From the NCBI GenBank assembly GCA_033720735.1, contig JAWWBX010000150.1, positions 1 through 10,136 on the forward strand: 10,136 bases of DNA. Direction: 5' to 3'. Below, piece after piece: positions 5,000 through 10,136 of this stretch. How positions within the stretch are numbered: the first letter of the stretch is position 1; each line of letters opens with the position of its first letter. Position numbers and translations under genes: made by a program. This DNA is from B8-G4 sp033720735. Lineage in GTDB: Bacteria; Bacteroidota; Bacteroidia; Chitinophagales; Saprospiraceae. The notes under the pieces are model-generated. The model had not been told where the DNA came from. It did no database searches and saw nothing but the letters and a program-made list of their open reading frames with translations.

Positions 5000-7384
5000 A
5001 TGAGAAGAATCCGCAAAGCAGCCGTTCTGGGCTCCGGGGTGATGGGCAGTGCCATCGCCTGCCACTTCGCCAACATCGGCCTTGAGGTCCTGATGCTCGA
5101 TATCGTCCCGCGCGACCTCCCGGAAGATGCCGGTCCCGATCAGCGCAACCGCATCGCATCTGACGCTCTCAAGACGGCCATCAAAAGCAAACCGGCTCCA
5201 CTCTATAAAACCGCGTTCGCCGACCGCATCACCGTTGGCAATTTCGAGGATGACTTCGCGCGCATCGGTGACTGCGACTGGATCATCGAGGTCGTCGTTG
5301 AGCGTCTCGACATCAAACAGCAGATCCTGGAGCAGGTCGACCAGCACCGGCGGCCCGGGTCGATCGTTTCGTCCAATACCTCCGGCATTCCGATCCACCT
5401 GATGCTGGATGGCCGTTCCGATGACTTCAAACGGCACTTCCTCGGAACCCACTTCTTCAACCCGCCGCGGTACCTGCGGCTGCTCGAGATCATCCCTACC
5501 GCCGATACGGATCCCGATCTGGTGGACTTCATGATGCACTACGGCGACATCTACCTCGGCAAAGAAACCGTGCGCTGCAAGGACACGCCGGCCTTCATCG
5601 CCAACCGGGTGGGTGTCTATGCCATGTCGCTGATCTTCCAGCTCACCGGCGAACTGGGACTGACCATCCAGGACGTAGACAAATTGACGGGGCCAGCCAT
5701 CGGACGGCCCAAGACGGGCACCTTCCGCCTCGGCGACCTGGTGGGACTCGACGTGGCCCACAAGGTGACGCAGGGGATGCGAGAGGCATGCCCCGACGAT
5801 GAGCAGGTGCAGTCACTGGAAACGCCGCGCTTCATGCACCACCTGATCGACAACAGCTGGCTGGGGAACAAGTCCGGGCAGGGATTCTACAAGCGCACCA
5901 ACGAAAAAGACGAAAAAGGCCGGACGGTGATCCTCGGGCTCAACCTCGAAACACTGGAGTACGAGCGCCCGCAGCGATCCACCCTGCCCAGCCTCACCCT
6001 TTCGAAGCAGATCGAGGACCTGCCGCGCCGCATCCAGGCCCTGTTTGACGCAGACGATGCGGGCGGTGCCCTGATCCGCAAGTCACGGGCCGGGCTCTTT
6101 GCCTACGTCTCCAAGCGCATCCCCGAGATCTCCGACCAGATCTATCCGGTCGATGCAGCTTTGAAGGCGGGCTTCGCCTGGGATCTCGGCCCGTTTGAAT
6201 ACTGGGATACGATCGGCATTGAAAAAGGGTTGAAAGCCGCCGAAGCAGAGGGGTACAGCGTTGCTCCCTGGGTGAACGAGATGCTGGCAGCGGGACATAC
6301 CAGTTTTTACCGCATTGCAGACGGGCGCCGTCAGTATTATGATCCGCAAGCGCAGGCGTATCGCGATCTGCCCGGGGCCGGCGAGATCATCCATCTCGAC
6401 AGCTTCCGCGCACAGAAACCGGTCTACGAGAACGACGAGGTCCTCGTCCACGATATCGGAGATCAGGTGCTGTGCCTGGAATTCCGTAGCAAAATGAATG
6501 CCATCGGCGAGGGGATCCTGCGCGGCATCGGCGACACTATCACCCTGGCGGAGGAACGCGACTGGCGCGGCCTGGTGATCGGCAACCACAGCAAGAATTT
6601 CTCAGTAGGTGCCAACCTCATGCTCCTCGCGATGCTGGCGTTTGAAGAGGAATGGGACGAGGTCGAGATGGCCGTTGCCCTGTTCCAGAATACAGCCATG
6701 CGCTGCCGCTACTCAGCGATCCCGGTGGTGATGGCCACGCAGGGCTACGTCTTCGGAGGCAGCTGCGAACTGGCGATGCATTGTGACGCCGTCTACGCCG
6801 CCGCAGAATCCTATCTCGGACAGGTGGAGGTCGGAGTCGGGCTGATCCCGGGTGGTGCCGGGACCAAGGAATTTGCCCTGCGTGCTTCTGACTCCTTCTT
6901 TGAGGGCGATGTCCAGATCCCTACCCTGGTCGAGCGGTTCAAGACGCTGGCCATGGGTACGGTAGGCACCTCGGCACACGAAGCCTTCGACCTCGGCCTG
7001 CTCGACGAGACCAGGGACCACATCGTGATGAACCAGCAGCGCAATATCACGGAAGCCAAGGAAGCGGTGATCCGCATGTCGGAAGGCTACGTCATGCCCA
7101 TCGAACGCGACGATATTCACGTGCTCGGCCGCACTGGCCTGGGTGCCCTGTACACCGCCGCCAATGAACTGTACCGCGGCAACTGGGCCTCAGAACACGA
7201 CATCAAGATCGCGAGGCATATCGCCTACGTACTTTGCGGTGGCGATCTCAGTGCACCGCAGAAAGTCACCGAACGCTATCTGCTCGACATAGAGCGGGAG
7301 CGCTTTCTGCAGCTGATGAGTGAACAGAAGACGCTGGAGAGGATTCAGTATATGTTGCAGAATGGGAAGCCTTTGAGGAACTAG
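5000..7384 (+). CDS. fadN: 3-hydroxyacyl-CoA dehydrogenase / enoyl-CoA hydratase (FadN type)
   Basis: A 794-residue cytosolic beta-oxidation enzyme that hydrates trans-2-enoyl-CoA and oxidises the 3-hydroxyacyl-CoA with NAD+. The dehydrogenase comes first: NAD-binding GSGVMG at residues 11-16, HFFNPPRYLRLLEIIP from 151 with the catalytic His151/Glu163 pair, and DTPAFIANR at 195-203. A second dehydrogenase-like helical domain lies around 360-410. The crotonase domain is C-terminal (about 470-690), with oxyanion-hole SVGANL near 535-540 and GGSCE at 586-590. Glu590 and Glu610 are spaced like the two catalytic glutamates of E. coli FadB. The domain order (dehydrogenase before hydratase) and length match FadN rather than FadB. 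I chose ATG 5000 because the Rossmann fold begins at once; the in-frame TTG at 4934 would add 22 unlikely residues. The stop codon TAG is the first three bases of the downstream inverted repeat. Confidence 0.94.
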   Translation: MRRIRKAAVLGSGVMGSAIACHFANIGLEVLMLDIVPRDLPEDAGPDQRNRIASDALKTAIKSKPAPLYKTAFADRITVGNFEDDFARIGDCDWIIEVVVERLDIKQQILEQVDQHRRPGSIVSSNTSGIPIHLMLDGRSDDFKRHFLGTHFFNPPRYLRLLEIIPTADTDPDLVDFMMHYGDIYLGKETVRCKDTPAFIANRVGVYAMSLIFQLTGELGLTIQDVDKLTGPAIGRPKTGTFRLGDLVGLDVAHKVTQGMREACPDDEQVQSLETPRFMHHLIDNSWLGNKSGQGFYKRTNEKDEKGRTVILGLNLETLEYERPQRSTLPSLTLSKQIEDLPRRIQALFDADDAGGALIRKSRAGLFAYVSKRIPEISDQIYPVDAALKAGFAWDLGPFEYWDTIGIEKGLKAAEAEGYSVAPWVNEMLAAGHTSFYRIADGRRQYYDPQAQAYRDLPGAGEIIHLDSFRAQKPVYENDEVLVHDIGDQVLCLEFRSKMNAIGEGILRGIGDTITLAEERDWRGLVIGNHSKNFSVGANLMLLAMLAFEEEWDEVEMAVALFQNTAMRCRYSAIPVVMATQGYVFGGSCELAMHCDAVYAAAESYLGQVEVGVGLIPGGAGTKEFALRASDSFFEGDVQIPTLVERFKTLAMGTVGTSAHEAFDLGLLDETRDHIVMNQQRNITEAKEAVIRMSEGYVMPIERDDIHVLGRTGLGALYTAANELYRGNWASEHDIKIARHIAYVLCGGDLSAPQKVTERYLLDIERERFLQLMSEQKTLERIQYMLQNGKPLRN

Positions 7385-7408
7385 AAATTAGACGTTAGAA
7401 ATTAGACC
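7382..7408 (+). repeat. left inverted repeat of the four-helix-bundle cassette
   Basis: Two units in tandem, TAGAAATTAGA (7382-7392) and TTAGAAATTAGACC (7395-7408), separated by CG. The stretch is the near-perfect reverse complement of 7805-7833: the 14-base and 11-base units are identical and only the 2-3 base spacer differs. It supplies the TAG stop codon of fadN. Confidence 0.85.
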
Positions 7409-7451
7409 CAAACCAGCGATTGATTTATTCATCATGTAAACCTCAATAATT

Positions 7452-7811
7452 ATGCAAACACACAATTTTCGAGAACTGAATGTGTGGCAACGCGCTCGTC
7501 AATTTGTTAAAGAGATCTATCGAGTGTCTGGAGCATTTCCGAAAGAAGAGCTGTTCGGACTCACCAATCAAATCAGAAAAGCCGCAATCTCAATCCCGTC
7601 GAATATTGCTGAAGGATGTGGGCAAGGCAGCGATCGTCAAGTTATGCAATACTGTTCAGTCGCAATGGGAAGCGCTTTCGAATTGGAAACCCAGCTGATT
7701 TTGACTAATGATCTGGATTTTATTGACAACCAGGCGATGGAAACCCTCCTTGCAGAAGTTACAGAAATACAGAAAATGATACACGGCTTCATCAATCGAT
7801 TTTCGGTCTAA
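7452..7811 (+). CDS. four-helix-bundle protein, S23 / 23S rRNA intervening-sequence family
   Basis: A 119-residue protein with the family hallmarks: an N-terminal FRELNVWQRA motif (residues 6-15), FPKEELFGLTNQIRKAAISI (about 29-48) and the SIPSNIAEG signature (about 47-55), then two further helices. This family (related to Avd of diversity-generating retroelements) forms small helical oligomers with a basic surface; its cellular function is not established. The length is typical and the gene is intact. Base composition is more A+T-rich than in its neighbours, consistent with separate ancestry. The ATG at 7452 has no Shine-Dalgarno, and the TAA stop (7809-7811) lies inside the right inverted repeat. 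It splits the fadN-fadA pair on the same strand, so it may be carried passively on their message or have its own promoter in the AT-rich 7409-7451 leader. Confidence 0.92.
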   Translation: MQTHNFRELNVWQRARQFVKEIYRVSGAFPKEELFGLTNQIRKAAISIPSNIAEGCGQGSDRQVMQYCSVAMGSAFELETQLILTNDLDFIDNQAMETLLAEVTEIQKMIHGFINRFSV

Positions 7812-7833
7812 TTTCTAAATATCTAATTTCTAA
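7805..7833 (-). repeat. right inverted repeat of the four-helix-bundle cassette
   Basis: GGTCTAATTTCTAA (7805-7818), ATA, then TCTAATTTCTAA (7822-7833). Its reverse complement reproduces the left repeat at 7382-7408, and the sequence closely matches the solitary copy at 139-158. In RNA the two ends could pair into a stem of about 25 bp enclosing the gene. Confidence 0.85.
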
Positions 7834-7846
7834 CATCTGATTGTCC

Positions 7847-9019
7847 ATGCAAGAAGCATATATCATATCCGCCAAACGCACCGCCGTCGCCAAAGCCAAC
7901 CGCGGCGGCTTCCGCTTTACCCGCTCCGATGATCTAGCTGTTGCGGTGATCAAGGACATCATGGCCTCCGTGCCGCAGCTCAGCGCCTCGCAGGTTGATG
8001 ACGTGATCGTGGGTTGCGCGAACCCGGAAGGTGAACAGGGGCTCCAGATCGGCCGGCAGATCAGCCTGCGGGCGCTCGGTAAGGACGTACCCGGCATGAC
8101 CGTCAACCGGTATTGTGCCAGCGGACTGGAGACCATCTCGATCGCCACGGCCAAGATCCGTGCGGGCATGGGGCATTGCTATCTCGCGGGCGGCGCGGAG
8201 TCGATGAGCATGATCCCGATGACGGGCTACAAACTCGCTCCCAACTATGAGGTCGCGAAAGACACGCCGGATTATGTGGTCAGCATGGGTATCACCGCCG
8301 AGGCGGTCGCGAAGAAATACGAGATCTCCCGGGATGACGCGGATGCTTTTGCTCTGCGCAGCCATACCAATGCCGCCGCAGCGATCGACAACGGCCATTT
8401 CAGCGAGGAGATCGTACCGATGGATATCGAGCACATCTATTTCGACGGCAAGCAGAAGCAAACAAACCATTTTACGGTCGACACTGACGAGGGGGTGCGC
8501 CGCGATACCAGCCTGGAAGCACTGGCCAAGCTCCGTCCGGCGTTTGCCAGAGGCGGGATCGTCACCGCTGGCAACTCATCGCAGACCTCCGACGGTGCCG
8601 CCTTTGCTCTGGTGGTCAGCGAAAAACTGGTCAAAGACCTCGAACTCCAACCGATCGCCCGACTCGTGGCATGCTCCGTGGCAGGTGTGGAACCGCTCTA
8701 CATGGGCATCGGACCGTGTGCGGCGATCCCCAAAGCTCTGACCCAGGCCGATATGAAGCTGGGCGATATTGATCTCATCGAGTTGAACGAAGCATTTGCA
8801 ACCCAGTCACTCGCGGTCATCCGCCAGGCCGGCCTGGATCCCGATATCGTTAATGTGAATGGCGGAGCGATCGCTCTGGGCCATCCGCTCGGCTGTACCG
8901 GCGCAAAGCTGACAACCCAGATCATCAACGAGCTGAAGCGTCGCCAAAAGCGCTACGGAATGGTCACCGCCTGTGTCGGCGGCGGACAGGGCATTGCCGG
9001 GATTATCGAGGTGGTGTGA
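7847..9019 (+). CDS. fadA: acetyl-CoA C-acyltransferase (3-ketoacyl-CoA thiolase)
   Basis: A 390-residue cytosolic thiolase that cleaves 3-ketoacyl-CoA with CoA to release acetyl-CoA, the last step of beta-oxidation. The N-terminus EAYIISAKRTAV is classic for the family. The nucleophilic Cys is residue 90 in VNRYCASGLE, the catalytic His is 346 in NGGAIALGHPLGCTGAK, and the second active-site Cys is 376 in ACVGGGQG. The spacing matches known thiolases. I chose the ATG at 7847; an in-frame TTG at 7841 would add only two residues. It acts directly on the product of fadN, and the pair forms a two-gene beta-oxidation module now separated by the four-helix-bundle cassette. The start lies 13 bases beyond the right inverted repeat, so a stem formed there could affect its translation. 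Acetoacetyl-CoA thiolase activity cannot be excluded from sequence, but the fadN neighbour favours FadA. Confidence 0.95.
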   Translation: MQEAYIISAKRTAVAKANRGGFRFTRSDDLAVAVIKDIMASVPQLSASQVDDVIVGCANPEGEQGLQIGRQISLRALGKDVPGMTVNRYCASGLETISIATAKIRAGMGHCYLAGGAESMSMIPMTGYKLAPNYEVAKDTPDYVVSMGITAEAVAKKYEISRDDADAFALRSHTNAAAAIDNGHFSEEIVPMDIEHIYFDGKQKQTNHFTVDTDEGVRRDTSLEALAKLRPAFARGGIVTAGNSSQTSDGAAFALVVSEKLVKDLELQPIARLVACSVAGVEPLYMGIGPCAAIPKALTQADMKLGDIDLIELNEAFATQSLAVIRQAGLDPDIVNVNGGAIALGHPLGCTGAKLTTQIINELKRRQKRYGMVTACVGGGQGIAGIIEVV

Positions 9020-9050
9020 GATGCGTTAAGAGGACGTTAATCCCGTGGCG

Positions 9051-9066
9051 GGTCTGGCAGACCTTT
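9051..9066 (+). terminator. weak hairpin after fadA
   Basis: GGTCT and AGACC pair around a GGC loop (9051-9063) and are followed by TTT, 32 bases after the fadA stop and 15 bases before the next start. The stem is only 5 bp and the T-run is short. It may be a weak terminator, an operator-like palindrome (GGTCTG-G-CAGACC) for the next two genes, or chance. Confidence 0.25.
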
Positions 9067-9080
9067 CCTACATTGGAGGT

Positions 9081-9662
9081 ATGAGACGCTACTTGCTGTT
9101 CTGCATTCTGGGACTTGGAACTACTGTTTTTGCACAAGACACCCAAGTGTATCAAAGCGCTGACGGCGCCGTCAAGGTCACCTGTAAAGCTGCGGGCCAG
9201 CACAACCTGATCACCGGTATCGAGCGCATCGATGCGGACAACCCCTTGCCCGAAGAGACCGAGATCCCGCTGGGCCGGTATGCCTCCGGCGAGCTCATGC
9301 TGCATGTACACAGTCGGGACACCGCACTCTACGTGTTCAGCGGTGGCGAACGCTACTACCTCTACTCTACGGTGGTGTCGCAGACGGAAGACGAGAAACG
9401 CGAGGCGCTGATGTGTCTGTACAAGGCCGTCCGCTACCCGGCGGAGGCGCGTCAGCGCAGCGTGGCCGGTACCGTTGTTGTCGAGGTCTATCTCAACGCG
9501 TTGGGTATGCCCACGCAAACCCAGCCCAAAACCGCGATCGGTGCCGGTCTGGAGCAAGCGGCAGTCAGTGCTTTGCAGCAGTGCACCTACCAGCCCGCGA
9601 CGTTTGCCGGGACGCCTGTCAAGGCACTTTCGATCGTGCCGGTTTCCTTCAAACTGAACTGA
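9081..9662 (+). CDS. exported protein with a TonB C-terminal domain
   Basis: A 193-residue protein with an N-terminal signal peptide (RR, then a hydrophobic run YLLFCILGLG, predicted cut after VFA at about residue 18), so the mature protein is periplasmic or outer-membrane associated, not anchored like TonB. Residues 19-110 are an unrecognised beta-rich segment (GRYASGELMLHVHS, ALYVFSGGERYYLYS). The TonB C-terminal domain spans about 114-193: YPAEARQRSVAGTVVVEVYL, a variable turn, then the QPATFAGTPVKA and PVSFKLN ends typical of the fold. Such stand-alone TonB-C domains are common in Bacteroidota and their partners are mostly unknown. I chose ATG 9081 because the signal peptide begins there; an in-frame GTG at 9045 would put 12 residues before it. 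GGAGG lies one base before the ATG, too close for a normal Shine-Dalgarno. Only one base separates this gene from the avidin-like gene. Confidence 0.85.
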   Translation: MRRYLLFCILGLGTTVFAQDTQVYQSADGAVKVTCKAAGQHNLITGIERIDADNPLPEETEIPLGRYASGELMLHVHSRDTALYVFSGGERYYLYSTVVSQTEDEKREALMCLYKAVRYPAEARQRSVAGTVVVEVYLNALGMPTQTQPKTAIGAGLEQAAVSALQQCTYQPATFAGTPVKALSIVPVSFKLN

Positions 9663-9663
9663 G

Positions 9664-10092
9664 GTGCTGCGCATTCTGGCTTGCTGCCTGCTTATCTGGT
9701 CGATATGCGCATGGCCGACACATGCACAGTCGTGTTCGGATCTGCAAGGCATCTGGGAAAATGAGCTGGGCTCGCGACTCGTCATCGCACAGGTCACAAC
9801 TGACCATCAGCTGCAAGGGGAATACCGCTCCTCGAGTGGCGTGGATGGACAAACGTTTCCACTGATCGGCTGGGTCAACAACCGCGGACCGGATGCAAAA
9901 GGACCGGTAACCATCAGCTTCAGTGTTCGTTGGGAGGGATATGGCAGCCTGACATCGTGGACCGGCACCTGTGAAACGGACGAGGACGGCGCCTCGATCA
10001 AGACCCTGTGGCATCTCGTGCGACCCGGACCTGAATTTGCATGGGAGCGCATCATCGCCAACAGTTCAACATTTCGGCCAGTGCAGGAATAG
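9664..10092 (+). CDS. exported avidin/streptavidin family biotin-binding protein
   Basis: A 142-residue precursor with a signal peptide (hydrophobic core about residues 4-17, predicted cut near THA at 21). The mature part, about 120 residues, aligns along its whole length with the avidin/streptavidin eight-stranded barrel. Biotin-contact residues of streptavidin are matched by Asn33 and Ser37 (WENELGS), Tyr54 and Ser56 (GEYRS), Trp90 (SVRW), Ser95, Thr97 and Trp99 (SLTSWTG), Trp116 and Leu118 (TLWHL) and Trp127 (AW). Cys24 and Cys103 sit where chicken avidin has its Cys4-Cys83 disulphide. The loop between Trp90 and Ser95 is avidin-length, four residues shorter than in streptavidin. The Asp128/Asn118 position is Ser135, and streptavidin Asn49 is Val60. 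Keeping Trp127, the residue reaching into a neighbouring subunit, hints at a tetramer. Translation probably starts at GTG 9664, one base after the upstream stop, suggesting coupling. The biological role of bacterial avidins is unsettled. Confidence 0.9.
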   Translation: MLRILACCLLIWSICAWPTHAQSCSDLQGIWENELGSRLVIAQVTTDHQLQGEYRSSSGVDGQTFPLIGWVNNRGPDAKGPVTISFSVRWEGYGSLTSWTGTCETDEDGASIKTLWHLVRPGPEFAWERIIANSSTFRPVQE

Positions 10093-10096
10093 CCAG

Positions 10097-10127
10097 GTTG
10101 GCACAGTGCCATGGAATTGCCAACTTT
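10097..10127 (+). terminator. candidate terminator after the avidin-like gene
   Basis: GTTGGCA (10097-10103) and TGCCAAC (10118-10124) form a 7-bp stem with a 14-base loop, followed by TTT, starting 5 bases after the avidin stop codon. An alternative GGCA-CAG-TGCC hairpin lies inside it. The position suits a terminator but the T-run is short. Confidence 0.35.
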
Positions 10128-10136
10128 GCCGCACAA

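Larger units (their letters stand above)
7382..7833 (+). mobile_element. small inverted-repeat cassette carrying a four-helix-bundle gene
   Basis: A 452-bp unit bounded by inverted repeats of 27 and 29 bp, visibly richer in A+T than fadN and fadA on either side, with a single gene inside. Removing it would leave the fadN coding end about 13 bases from the fadA ATG, a normal operon spacing, which points to insertion into an existing operon. No transposase is encoded and no clear target-site duplication is visible, so any movement would need help in trans. The design resembles the intervening sequences of some 23S rRNA genes, which carry the same protein family between pairing ends. Confidence 0.55.

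Noticed and set aside
4898..5761. A 287-residue minus-strand frame over the fadN start
   Set aside because: Antisense to the fadN Rossmann domain, no family features, and it runs through a dispersed repeat at its 3' end.
7382..7833. A CRISPR array or toxin-antitoxin module at the TTAGAAATTAGA repeats
   Set aside because: Only two units per end in inverted orientation with one gene between; no regular spacers, and the protein is a four-helix-bundle family member without a toxin partner.

Overview
The window looks like a chromosomal segment from a member of the Bacteroidota (or a close relative in the FCB group) with a moderately GC-rich genome. This is an inference from gene content and order: an exbB-exbD-exbD-tonB cluster reading into folC, a FadN/FadA-type beta-oxidation pair, a small S23-type four-helix-bundle protein gene, starts without Shine-Dalgarno sequences, and intergenic gaps filled with short dispersed repeats. 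Order or genus cannot be fixed from the sequence.

Layout. Positions 1-141 are the tail of an unidentified plus-strand gene that converges on folC (152-1444, minus). About 330 bp of repeats (1445-1771) separate folC from a tightly packed minus-strand operon, read exbB (4147) > exbD > exbD > tonB (1772). It encodes an inner-membrane proton-driven motor and a periplasm-spanning transducer. A gene-free 852-bp divergent region (4148-4999) holds an AT-rich stretch upstream of exbB, a multi-hairpin REP-like element, a GTCATTCC-type dispersed repeat and a candidate promoter for the plus-strand genes.

The plus strand then carries fadN (5000-7384; 3-hydroxyacyl-CoA dehydrogenase fused to enoyl-CoA hydratase) and fadA (7847-9019; thiolase). 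Together they catalyse the last three steps of the fatty-acid beta-oxidation cycle. A 452-bp, AT-richer cassette (7382-7833) sits between them. It carries a four-helix-bundle protein gene bounded by 27-29 bp inverted repeats built from TTAGAAATTAGA units. It looks like a small insertion into a formerly compact fadN-fadA operon, and a solitary copy of the same repeat lies between the first gene and folC.

The right end holds two exported proteins one nucleotide apart: a small periplasmic protein ending in a TonB C-terminal domain (9081-9662) and a protein that aligns with avidin/streptavidin (9664-10092). The avidin-like protein keeps nearly all biotin-contact residues and the avidin-type cysteine pair, but has Ser where streptavidin has Asp128. 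The avidin-like gene paired with a TonB-C-domain protein, and the repeat-bounded four-helix-bundle cassette, are the most noteworthy items.
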